From positions 64,066,617 to 64,130,616 of the forward strand of contig OY997588.1 of the NCBI GenBank assembly GCA_963921825.1: DNA of 64,000 bases, read 5' to 3'. How positions within the stretch are numbered: position 1 is the first letter of the stretch; every line of letters starts with the position of its first letter. The notes under the pieces were generated by a model, which was not told the DNA's origin, ran no database searches, and saw only the letters and a list, made by a program, of their open reading frames with translations. This stretch comes from Erodium maritimum (Eukaryota > Streptophyta > Magnoliopsida > Geraniales > Geraniaceae). Below are positions 34,637 through 45,510 of this stretch, one piece after another. Made by a program: the position numbers and the translations under genes.

Positions 34637-35932
34637 TTCAAAACGTATTTCATCTAATTTTTTGTTGTTTTATTGTTTGAGAATCATGAGGACGAAGATC
34701 CCATGCGAAACTAAGATTTTTATTGTTATTGGTGTAGATTTGTAGATATTGAAACAAGTACGAGAGACAAGTGGGTTTCTATGTGAGTTTGTAACATCCG
34801 AGAAACAAGAAGAGAACTAGTAGGTTGTGCTTGATAATTTTTTTCTAAAAAAAAGGTAATGAAAATTAATATTTTCATAAAATAATTAACAAAAATCAAT
34901 AAAAATTAAAAAAAATGAAATTTTAAAGAAATAATTAATATAAATCAAATGAAAAATAATATAAATCAAATGAAAAGTAATCAAACCACATAGTAAGAAC
35001 AGAAGAAATAAAAAAAAAAACTAAAAACACAATTCTTGATCCATAATCTATGAAGACCTGCTCGAAAAACACTTTCGATCAAAAGGATGAAGGAAATGAG
35101 GAGGTCAATTTCAGGGGCTTCTCGTAGAGGTCGTGTGGGCCGGCATAAAGGAAACCCCGAGTGAGGTGACAACACTGGTGTTGTAGTCGGAGCGAGAATG
35201 GGTGATAAGGGTTCAGGCGAGGAATTGGCCAAATTTTTCGAAGCCGAGTTCCTCTACCACCAGTAGCATCTTTGTTTTTTTTATAACTGAAGCATGAATA
35301 AGTAGGTGAGGTTTAGTAGCTTAAAAATGTAGAAGAAACGGGAAATATATTTTGAAAAGTCAAAGGGTACTTTGGTAATTTAATGGGAAAAGATGGTCAT
35401 TGTTTCGTACATGATTTTTTCATCAAAAAACAGATGAAAAAGAGTAACGTGAAAATAAAAAATAGTTAAGATATCGCCCCAACAAACTTTTTAGTTAGAT
35501 GTAATTAGGTGAAAATTATGGATACTATGTATAATTATTCAACCCTAGTTAAATTTAAGGGAAAAAATCACTTAAACATCCTTAACTAAACACGAATTTC
35601 ACTTCGGTAACCTTAACTAAAAAATTCGTTTAGGGATACCTTAACTTTCAAAAATTTTAACTTTAGTCTGCAATGTTAATTTTCTATCCAAAAAGAATAA
35701 AAAGTCCAAAATACACCTCACTAACAATTAAATTTTCAAAACCATGTCATTGAATCTTCAAACCATGAAAGTTGTGAAATGTTAAAATTTCCCTTCATTT
35801 ATCTTAAATTTTCAAATTTTAAGATAACAATAATGTTATTTATTTTTTATTTAATTTTCATTATTTTTCAAAAATATTTTATTTATTTATTTTATAGAAT
35901 TATTTTTATTTCCATATATATAGGATAACAAT
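34637..35932. other. AT-rich intergenic DNA
   Basis: No gene recognised. The segment 35560-35720 shares wording with the termini of the 40188-41629 element (reversed text such as AACTTTAGTC and TTTTCTATCCAAA), so a decayed relative may sit here, but no boundaries could be set. Confidence 0.4.
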
Positions 35933-36170
35933 CAGGTACAAACTTACATCTTTCGTCAGAACGTAGAACTATCAATCTGGGCCCTTGGATCGTAGAATTA
36001 ATGGCCCAGATTTAATGCATATCTTTTAATATCTTTTTAATTAATGCATATCTTGTAATTGATTTCGTAGTCAATCACCCCCCCTGAATTTCGGTGGCCA
36101 TCCGATTTGAGTAATCAATGGCCCAGATTAGTTCTACGTTCTGACCCGAAACAAGGTTTGTACCCGAAAG

Positions 36171-36173
<3 letters not shown>
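35933..36173. mobile_element. MITE copy 1 (about 240-260 bp)
   Basis: The ends are inverted: GGATAACAATCAGGTACAAAC on the left, and the right end reversed reads ATAGCTTTCGGGTACAAAC. It is flanked by TA-rich DNA and shares its internal GGTGGCCATCCGATTTG with the copies at 37538 and 37810, which lie in the opposite orientation. Confidence 0.7.
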
Positions 36174-36201
<28 letters not shown>

Positions 36202-36484
36202 TGGGAAGCAATCAGGTGCGAACCCCTCTTAAAATGCGAACCTGCGAACTCAACAACAACATGACACGTGTCGCGCTTAGAAATGCTCATCTTTTTTTTC
36301 CCCACCAAGTTTATTAATTTAATTTTTCCCGCTTCGTTTCAACTCCGATTTATTTATTTTTTTGCGCCAATATTCTTATTTTTTCAAGAGCTTTCTAACA
36401 AGTAGTGGATTGCATATATTTTAATGTGTTTTTGAACACGTGTGTGGATGTGTGAATATGAGTGCGAAAAAGTGTGATGTGTTT

Positions 36485-36697
36485 TGCAAATTTAGTGTAT
36501 ATGGTTTGCGGATTTAGTGTATATGGTTTGCAGATTTAGTGTATATGGTTTGCGGATTTAGTGTATATGGTTTGCGAATTTAGTGTGTTTTGCAAATTTA
36601 GTGTATATGGTTTGCGGATTTAGTGTATATGGTTTGCGGATTTAGTGTATATGGTTTGCGGATTTAGTGTATATGGTTTGCGAATTTAGTGTATATG
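36485..36697 (+). repeat. 22-bp tandem repeats, left arm
   Basis: About nine to ten units of AGTGTATATGGTTTGCGGAT plus two bases, with small variants. The reverse complement fills the right arm at 37040-37205, so the two arrays could pair as a long hairpin. Confidence 0.85.
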
Positions 36698-36698
36698 G

Positions 36699-36965
36699 AC
36701 ATTTTGCTCTATTCTCATCTAATCGATTCAAGGCATGGAAGTTCTTTGCTGGTATGTTGGGAGCATTTTTCAAACAAATCAATGCACTGAACATCAAGAA
36801 GATGAAGATATTACAAATCAGCATAATATAGTATATATATTTATATATGGTATTAGACAATTAATATGATGAATTAATATGATGATTTAAGTAACTGACT
36901 TGGCGTTACAAGGGTTGCCAACTACAAGCATTTTGACATTTGGAGATGCAACAGCATTGAGAGCA
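36699..36965 (-). pseudogene. Captured fragment of NADP-dependent malate dehydrogenase (chloroplast type)
   Basis: On the minus strand, 36965-36900 encodes LNAVASPNVKMLVVGNP and CNA. Then follows a 113-bp intron (36899-36787) with GT and AG borders. Then 36786-36699 encodes [19 protein letters not shown] and [10 protein letters not shown]. Joining across the intron restores frame exactly. These residues match the NAD(P)-binding and catalytic-loop region of plastid NADP-malate dehydrogenase, which reduces oxaloacetate to malate. The cytosolic NAD enzyme differs here (it has a VVANPANTNALI-type motif). An acceptor-like TTGATTCAG precedes the first exon, so flanking intron was probably captured too. 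Only about 50 residues of the enzyme are present, so it cannot be functional. Confidence 0.85.
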
Positions 36966-37039
36966 CTGAATCAATAAAGATACAATTTTGAGCAACACAC
37001 ATATAATATATATATATATATGGACACACTATAAATAAC

Positions 37040-37205
37040 ACTAAATTCGCAAACCATATACACTAAATCCGCAACACCATATACACTAAATCCGCAACAC
37101 CATATACACTAAATTTGCAAAACACACTAAATTCGCAAACCATATACACTAAATCCGCAAACCATATACACTAAATCCGCAAACCATATACACTAAATCC
37201 GCAAA
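37040..37205 (-). repeat. 22-bp tandem repeats, right arm (inverted)
   Basis: Seven to eight units of CACTAAATCCGCAAACCATA plus two bases, the reverse complement of the left-arm array at 36485-36697. Confidence 0.85.
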
Positions 37206-37483
37206 ACAAATCACACTTTTTCGCACTCATATTCACACATCCACACACTTATTCAAAAACACATCAAAATATATGCACTCCACTACTTTTTAGAAAGCTC
37301 TTAAAAAAATAAGAATATTGGCGCAAGAAAAAATGAAATCGGAGTTGAAACGAAACGGGAAAAATCGAATTAATAAACTTGATTATAAAAAAAAAAAAGG
37401 CATTTTCTGAGCGCGACACATGCCGCAATCTGGTTGAGTTCGCATGTTCACACCGTAATTCATGGTTCGCACCTGATTGCTCT

Positions 37484-37485
<2 letters not shown>

Positions 37486-37537
<52 letters not shown>
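37486..37537 (+). repeat. (AT)n microsatellite
   Basis: A run of about 25 TA units joining the gene-carrying element to MITE copy 2. TA runs mark every element border in this cluster. Confidence 0.9.
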
Positions 37538-37540
<3 letters not shown>

Positions 37541-37797
37541 GAACAATCAAGTACAAACTTTATTTCGGGTCAGAACGTAGAACTAATCTGGGTCATTGAT
37601 TAACTAGATCGGATGGCCACCGAAATTCAGGGGGGTGGGGGGTGATTGATTACGAAATCAATTACAAGATATGCATTGATTAAAAAGATATTAAAAGATA
37701 TGCATTAAATCTGGGCCTTTAATTCTGTGATTTAAGGGCTCAGATTAAAAGTTCTGCGTTCTGACGAAGTTATAAGGTTTGTACCTGATTGTTATCC
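37538..37797. mobile_element. MITE copy 2 (260 bp)
   Basis: It begins GGGGAACAATCAAGTACAAA and ends GTTTGTACCTGATTGTTATCC less its last base. Internal GATCGGATGGCCACCGAAAT and a G-rich run (GGGGGGTGGGGGG) match the other two copies. It is inverted relative to copy 1. Confidence 0.8.
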
Positions 37798-37809
37798 TAT
37801 ATATATATA

Positions 37810-38069
37810 GGGGGCTATCGAGTACAAACCTTGTTTCAGGTCAGAAAATAGAACTAATCTGGACCATTGATTATCCAAATCGGATGGCCACCGAAATTCA
37901 GGGGGGGTGGGGGGTGATTGATTACGAAATCAATTACAAGATATGCATTAATTAAAAAGATATTAAAATATATGCATTAAATCTGGGCCTTTAATTTTAC
38001 GATCCAATGCCCCAAATTGAAAGTTCTACGTTCTGACGAAAGATATAAGTTTGTACCTGATAGCTATCC
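37810..38069. mobile_element. MITE copy 3 (260 bp)
   Basis: It begins GGGGGCTATCGAGTACAAAC and ends GTTTGTACCTGATAGCTATC plus C. It has the same length and orientation as copy 2 and is separated from it only by a TA tract. Confidence 0.8.
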
Positions 38070-40178
38070 TATATATATATATAAGATTTTATTGTAAAAA
38101 ATAATAAATAATATTTTATTTTAAAAATTATATAAAAATAATATTTTTTTATTTTTTTATTTTCATATTTCATCATTGAATTATTTTCATTTTTTAAATT
38201 TACCAATTATTCTTCGATATTAATTAATTTGTGTATGAAGATGTTAGAGGATAAGGCTTTGATAGAAGATACACACATTTCGATGAAGATATAGCTCTAA
38301 GTCATGGCCTCTACTTCTCAAGTTTTAGATCTATATAATATTTTAGATTGCAAATCAATAACCGCCCCCATAGAAAGGCACCTTCTTAAGCTTTCTCTCT
38401 CGATCTATGTCACATAGACCATCCTATAAGCTTTAGGGTTGATCTCTTTCTGATTTACTGAATTTATACCATTTTGTAATAGTTCGACACCAAATATGAA
38501 TGTGGATGGCAATGTGTGGTGGGTTGCAATTTTTGGTTCTTTTCCACTCATTCAAATGGTACTTTCATCTACTTCACATTGGAGACTTTAATCTTCCTCA
38601 TCTTCAAAGCAGCTTCTTCGGCCTAACTGCGTTTAAGCCTGCATTTGGCTTCCGATAAAGGGGCTTGAAAATGAAGGGTAGCACTTCCACCGCCGGAGCT
38701 TGTTGGAGGAAGATAAGGCCAATCCATAGGAGACAAAGTGAGAGGGTAAATCTAAAACAACAAGAGGTTGAAAGAAGTATGAGGGTTTACAATGCGTATG
38801 AGGCCATTTTTGTTACTATCTGAAAAATTAGGGTCATGTGTTTTTGTACATGACATGACCATTTTCCATCTAAAAAATAGACTGAAAAGGTTAATGTGAT
38901 ACTTTTTTTTAGGGGAAATGAGTTAATTAACCTTAAAAGATAAATTTATTTGTCAAATCACTCCATCTTTTCAATGTTTAGTGTCATGACCTTCTGCATT
39001 AATGAATTTTCTTAAATATTTTATCTACCCTTTCGCAATTTTCACCCTAATTTTTGTTTAGTTAACCTAACTTAGAATTGGAAATAAACAAATAACCCGA
39101 AAAAGCAAAGTCACTCTAACCTTCTCCGCCGACCGCCTCCCCCTTTCCCACCCCCCGTCGCTACTTCGACGCTGTTTGATCGCTTGGTTGTCCTACCAAT
39201 CTCATCTTTGTTCACCAAATAAGCTTTTGTAGATGTACTAGATGTATATGAACAATTAAAATCCGAAAACAACAAATTCGAGTAAAGATAGTCAGAAATA
39301 GTGAGTACTATTAGTTTTAGGATGATAACAAAGCATCTATACTCGTTTATATAGCTTTGTGTTGCGATTTTTGGCTATTTTGAAAATCTGGGTTTTGCAC
39401 TGACGTCACAGTCAGATCTCCATACATCTCAATCAGAAATAAACCCTACCTTTTAAAAAGTCTCGATTGCTTAAGTATAACATCTCGACAATATTATGGA
39501 CGATCGTGCCTTAAAACTTGTTTTATGTAATATATTTTATACAATCATAATGCTTATAAGGATGGTTCGAGTGATAATTCATGTTGTATGTGGTGGGGAT
39601 TATAAGGAAGAGAAAGGGAAATGTAAATGAATACCAACTAATAATGAAAATATTAATCTTGTTCTTGATGATTCCAATACAAATTTGAGGAAATTTAAGG
39701 AAAAATTGTATCAAAAGATAAGAGTGAACGAAAAATCACATAAGATTGAAACCAAGTTACTTACCTTTCTCGTCCAGCAATATTGACAAAGTAATCCGTC
39801 CAGCTAAGATAAAAGACGATGAAAGTATTGAGAGTTTCATTACGGATCACATGGATCACAATTATAAAAACTATTTATGTGTACAACTAGTTAATAAAGA
39901 TACATGTGGTGCGGTAGCCGAACCGGTTGTAGTCCGAACAGAAGCATGATCATCCCTTAATGCACAACAATTAAGCTTGATTCATGTAGAAAAGGACGTT
40001 GAGCGTGGTGAGAAACGTCAAAGAAGATGTGGAATTTGTAAGGTTTTTGGTTATAACAAAAAAAACATACCCCAAGCGTGTTTTTCCATACTTTATAATG
40101 TCTGGTGTGTTCTATTATTTCGCTTCTTGTATGAAAACTAATTTAGTTTTAAGTATGCAATAATTTGACATATCTGCT
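38070..40178. other. AT-rich DNA with possible remnants
   Basis: No intact gene. Around 39990-40100 the plus strand reads RRCGICKVFGYNKKNIPQA, which resembles the C-terminal CxxC-GHNxxxC knuckle of MuDR/FAR1-like transposases with the His and last Cys changed. It may be a decayed transposase fragment. The rest shows nothing recognisable. Confidence 0.35.
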
Positions 40179-40187
40179 TTGTAATAA

Positions 40188-41629
40188 GAGAAAATTACAC
40201 ATAACATACCGTACTATTGTCTTTTTTCACATCACTCCCTTAACTATATTTTTTCAGTTTAGTCCAACGATTTTAACTTTCCATCCAAAACATGTAAAAA
40301 GACAAAACTACCCCTTACTAACCATCAAATTTTCAAATCCATGTCATTGTTAAGCCTAAAACCTATTAAATGTCTATAATAACCTTCAAAAACTTTCAAA
40401 TTTTAAATATGCCATTAAAATAATTTTTATTATCAATTAATTAATTAATTATGTTCTTAATTTTAATTAATTAATTCTACTTTTAATTTTAATTAATTCT
40501 ATTTTTAATTTTAATGAATAAATTTGTTTTTAATTTTAATTCATTTACTTTAATTAATTTTTCACTTTAATTATTATTTTCTAATTTTACTAATTATTAT
40601 TATTTTATCTATTTTAATATTTTCTTTATTTTTTCAGTAATTATTTTTAAATTGTATTTTTCTTTTTAAAACTTGATTCTTTACTTTTAATTAAATTTAT
40701 TTTCATAAATCATTTTTCTTAATATTCATAAAAAAAAATAACTTATCTGATTTTTTCTTCCGTTTTTCCTTTTGATTTATTAGCTTCTTCATCATTTACG
40801 CACCAACAACCACCACCCTCCATTACTAGATTCAAAACCCAAAAGCCAAAAATTAAAATCAAATGCAACAACCACCACCATTTAGAGCTAATTCACAAGT
40901 ACAACAAAAAGCACAAAAATCATCACTACCCAAGTTGAAATCAAATGCAGCAAAATGGTAATAGAGAAGAAGAAGAAGAAGATAAGGCGTCAGATTTGAT
41001 TATTGCGGCGGTTAAAATCTTGTCACACATACGACGGTCCGACAAAGCGAATACGAAGGAAAATGGAGGTCCGACGAAGAGGTCGTGCTGGAGCTCATGG
41101 CCGGAGACAACACCTCGTCGCCGGAGAACCATCACACGAAATAAATAAATAAAAACCCGGAAAAAATAGACAATTTTGAAGCTAACCCGAACTAGATCCG
41201 AAGGTTCAATGGACTTTTGGGTTTATCATATCTTCAATAGAAATAAATAAAGGTGTTGGTAATCGTTATGGAGGTTCTGTTATGGCTGGAGCAACTGGTT
41301 TTGGTGATGAGGAAAAATATTTGGAGAAGGAGCAAATTAGATTTGTTAAGAGATTGGAGAGCTGATGTGCGGCTGTGACAGAACATAAAAGAAGTAGGAA
41401 GACGAGGGTTAGTTAGTTTAGGGTTAGGTTAGGATTTATATAATAAGGTATTTTGGGAAATTTCAAAAAATATAACAACATGTGCTTAGCACGTGTTAAT
41501 TTACGTTTGAATTTGGATGGAAAACGACAAAGTGAAAAAAATGAAGTTAAGGGAGTTAAATGTAAAAAAATAGATAGGAAGGTGATGTGAAAAAAGGCAC
41601 TAGTATGGTAGGTTATGTGTAATTGTCCC
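40188..41629. mobile_element. Mutator-like non-autonomous element
   Basis: Perfect 9-bp duplications TTGTAATAA flank it (40179-40187 and 41630-41638). The terminal inverted repeats are about 50 bp: AATTACACATAACATACCGT near the left end, and AATTACACATAACCTACCAT from the right, both followed by CTTTTTTCACATCAC. The 9-bp target size and the long repeats fit Mutator-like elements. The interior (about 40780-41420) has gene-like text, including an acidic-then-basic 67-codon frame (40945-41148), which may be captured host DNA; I did not recognise its source. Confidence 0.75.
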
Positions 41630-41638
41630 TTGTAATAA

Positions 41639-43059
41639 TTTAAGTTTCAAGTATTTAGGTTACAAGTGTCTGGTATCTAGTATATATATCTATTATTTCG
41701 TTTGATATGCCATAATATAATTGATGTGTGGCATAAAGTCGGAAAGTTGCATCTAATCGATGTCGGAAGTTGTATATTCCTTCTCACCTTCTATAAATAG
41801 TGCTAGGGTTCTCATCTTCCATCTATTTCCAATCGATGTCGTGGAATGATTACTACCCTTCCATAGACCTCTCGTTCAAGGGAGCGATAGTTGGTATAGA
41901 TATAGATGTGCAAGGAACCCGGTTGTACCCAATTCTATACCAAGAGACCCAGAAGAAGATTAACCATCTTCGGCTCAAGAAACCCCATAAGATAAAGAGC
42001 CACGAGATGAAGAGTCTCTAGAAGACGAAGAGCCACCATCTGATGACTATCCCATGAAAGGAGATAGTAAAGAATATAGATATGCGGGTGACAACGAAGA
42101 AGTAGAAAGCGGTGATGAGACATCCTCAACATTCTATGCAACAACCCCACACATTAAGGAGGACGAGGAAGATAATAAGCAAGAGTAATTGTGGGCGTAT
42201 TATGATTATTGAATGTTTTTTTTTATTTGGTATGATGAATGTATTGTTATTATGTTTAGTAACAACCCTATTGATCATCAAATATATTTAGCAGATCACA
42301 ACTCCATACAAAGCTACTGTCCTCGATCGTCCTAGAAACCTAGACGATCGAGACACACATGGGCCCTTTATCAAGAAAAATAAGGCAATCGTCCAACATA
42401 CTTATATGATCGAGACACACATTGCATCTTTATCAAACAAAGAAGCCAAATGATCAAAATACTTAGACAATCGAGACACACAATGTATCTTTTTCAAGTG
42501 AAGGAAGTCGGTCGTCTAAAATCCTTAACGATCGAAACACAAAGTGCAATACTAAATTAAAACTTGTGTAAAAAAGGATTCAAGAGGAAACACATAAATT
42601 AAAACGTGTTCAATACTAAACATATTACACATTACACATAACCCCACTTATTACAACAAAGACCCACACACATTGGAAAATTAGTGGTCTTTCTGATACG
42701 AACTTGAGTAATTATTACAAAGAAACTTGTTCGATCGTCGTCTAATCATCTGGGTATGTGAATGAAATTTGAACTGTTCAAAATCTTCAAGTTGCTTAAG
42801 GACTTCATCCGCGTTATTCTCTTATATCCTTGTCCACCCCTTTATAGAAGTCCTGAATCTCATCCATTAGATCTACCACCTTTATTTGGATCTTTAGCAT
42901 ATTGCTCTTAAGTTTCTAAAACTTCAACACCCTTTGTTGGCATTGAAGTTGTCGCTCTTGTGCTGCAATAACCTCCTCGTGGTTTAAGGCCATTATTAAT
43001 AATCGAATTTACGAAGAAGAGATGAATACAAGTTGGGTATTTATTGGTGTAGTGGTGTG
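41639..43059. other. Decayed repeat-rich DNA with coding remnants
   Basis: At 41900-42190 the plus strand has an acidic coding-like tail (DNEEVESGDETSSTFYATT, ending KEDEEDNKQE) with two stops upstream. At 42317-42560 a diverged repeat of about 60-65 bp recurs around CGATCGAGACACAC. At 42640-42993 the minus strand reads MALNHEEVIAAQERQLQCQQ and continues coil-like with stops. These may be parts of one dead DNA transposon; none is identified. Confidence 0.4.
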
Positions 43060-45443
43060 TGTCACACCCCAAATCCGGTTTTGACCGGACTCAAAGACGT
43101 GAACCGGAAATTTATAATGGAAACAATTTTAAAACCAACAATATCATCACAAATGCTCTTTAACAACAGAAATTGACATAAAATGAGTCCTACGCTCAGG
43201 TCCAAAAATAAATAAGTTTGGTACAAAAGGAGTACATCTCTAAATACTGCCAAAACTCGGACTCTCGCTATGACCTCCCTAGCTTCAAGATGTCCTTCTA
43301 ACCAACTCACAGCCAACCTGTAGGAAAAGTAGTAAAGGGGATGAGCATTTTCGCTCACCGCCACGAATACCCGTCTGACCAAGGCATACTAGTAAAGCAT
43401 CAACAAAACAACAGTTTAAAACAGGTAAAACAATTATCAATGCTCAGTCCAAACTTAGGGGAATGCATATCTCACACCTGACACCCAACCGTCACAAGGT
43501 CAAATCTCAACATTCACACCTTTACTCTCCATTTCACACAGGAAGTCACATGACACCGGCCATATCTACAACAACCAGATGCAAACACACACAATACTAC
43601 ATTGAGCAACACCATAAACACCCAAGATCACAAGAGATCAACACACCTTCTACTCAGTTTCCGGTAGCAATCCGGATGGGCCTGACACTGCCCCACGCAC
43701 TTTCCCCGACACACAGTCGGGCCAGGCGGTCGACCTCCTCGCGGAATAAGCTCACACTTCCCGAGTGCTAGTCGGTAGGCGGGGAAAACACCTATTCGCG
43801 GAATCTCAAGCCTCACACTTTACCGATCGCGCGTCGGAAGGTACGACACACCTCGCGGGAAACACAGCTCTCGCACTTTACCGGCCGCGCATCGGAAGGT
43901 ACAACACACCTCTCGGGCACAACTCATCCAGGTATCACCAGAACAATCACAATCACAGCCAAATATCACATGGAAAATATTACGTCGCACGCATCAATCA
44001 ATTCACAACTTATTCGCTACAAACGCGATTTCGACACTTCAAACGCGCAACATGTCAATCACACAAACACAACATGAGTCAATAGACAAGTCACGACGAT
44101 CACAGAGCACACACAACCTACGGGTACAACCAAGTACCCACATGCAATTCTACAGCACGACAAGTCCACAAACCTATGGGCCCAACCAGGGACCCATATG
44201 CAAATCTATATTATATCGAGAATTCATAACCTACAGACACCACTAGGTGCCCACATGCATTTACTAGTAACTTTCCTAAATCATACCAGTATTCGCTACT
44301 TTTCCCTACCTCAAACGCAATCCACTCCAAACGTAGCTCCAGAAGCGCACCCGCCTAAAGCTCCCCTCTTCCGCGATCGGTGGTAAAATCTAAAGTGACG
44401 AAACAACACACTTTTTAATACGCAACCCAACTTCGATTTTTATGAAATTAACGCCTAAATGCAACCCCGACAAGTACCGATCGCTCCCAAACTTCTCAAT
44501 TACTCGACATTGTCAAAATGGGCCCGAAATGGCCCATTTCGCTCGGCTTGGCGAATCTGCCCGGGATCGGGAAAACATCCCTCGGGGCTCCGAAAATTTC
44601 CATTTTCGTTTCTATCATTCCTAATTAAATTCACGTGTTTCAACGCATTTGGCGGAATCAATTTCCGATGCCCGAGCGTTCTAATTCCGCAATTAAAGTT
44701 TCTAACCACATTTTCCGAATTTTCACGAATTACAAACCCTAATTCCCTATTTCTCAATACCCAAATATGTGACAAAAACCAAGATTAATCCAAGTCTTAC
44801 CGAGGTCCAACCTAACACCTCTTCATTATAAACATACCCAACAAAACATTCTTCCATGATTACGTGTCAAGTATCACTTTAAAAAGGACCCAATATTTAA
44901 TAAAAAAAAAAGAAATGAACCTTGTTTTCTCTTTTGATTCTTGTCCAGCTACCCACCCCATATCAATTATCACACTTATCAAGGATATGATTAGCAATTA
45001 ATGCTCCATAAGATGAGTATTAATGGTCCTCTTAAATCAACCAAAAGAGTAGAAAAAAAGGACCATGAGAAATTGACTAAGGTGTTGTCTCCGCCGCAAC
45101 ACACTTCTCAAGATGCAAATTGAAATAAGCTGCTGCTGCGCGTACACCCACAGCAAGGAATCATTTTTCCTTGGCCTTTCGTTGCCCACCACCCAGCTCA
45201 TCTTCTTGATTTTCCCTTGTTGATGCCGCCTCCCAAGAGCCAAGAACAAAAGCCCCCTTTTTTTATTTCCCCCGCACAAAACAGTCGCAGGCAAGCTCAA
45301 AAATGGTCTGCTCTATCACTGTTCGGCTGCTAGCACTCATCTAATGGAACCCTAATGTTTACCTTTTGTACCAATAGGAGACAAAGCAGAATGGGCTTAA
45401 ATTGGATTAAATGGGCCTAGCTCATGGACTAAAATATTAGACC

Positions 45444-45446
<3 letters not shown>

Positions 45447-45510
<64 letters not shown>
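45447..45510 (+). repeat. (ATT)n microsatellite, target of the nested LTR
   Basis: About 20 ATT units near the coding-strand start of the family C LTR. The family A LTR inserted at its right edge. Confidence 0.9.

Larger units (their letters stand above)
36203..37485. mobile_element. Inverted-repeat element carrying a gene fragment (Pack-type)
   Basis: Terminal inverted repeats GGGAAGCAATCAGGTGCGAA and, from the right end, GGAGAGCAATCAGGTGCGAA lie within (TA)n tracts. Long subterminal arms are inverted copies of each other and contain 22-bp tandem repeats in opposite orientation. The unique centre (about 36699-36980) is a fragment of an NADP-malate dehydrogenase gene. No transposase is encoded. 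The arms relate it to the foldback element at 24760-26134. Superfamily is unresolved; TA-rich flanks suggest insertion at TA. Confidence 0.75.

Noticed and set aside
24160..34670. Possible LINE 2 target duplication (ATTGAAAAC near 24175 versus ATTCAAAAC near 34638)
   Set aside because: The match is imperfect and short, and the 5' boundary is uncertain.
36642..36860. 72-codon minus-strand frame starting in the malate dehydrogenase fragment's intron
   Set aside because: The frame reads intron and tandem repeat at its ends; only the exon part is real homology, annotated as a captured fragment.
40945..41148. 67-codon frame in the Mutator-like element as a host gene
   Set aside because: It lies inside the terminal repeats, with no intron signals or recognised domain; kept only as possible captured DNA.
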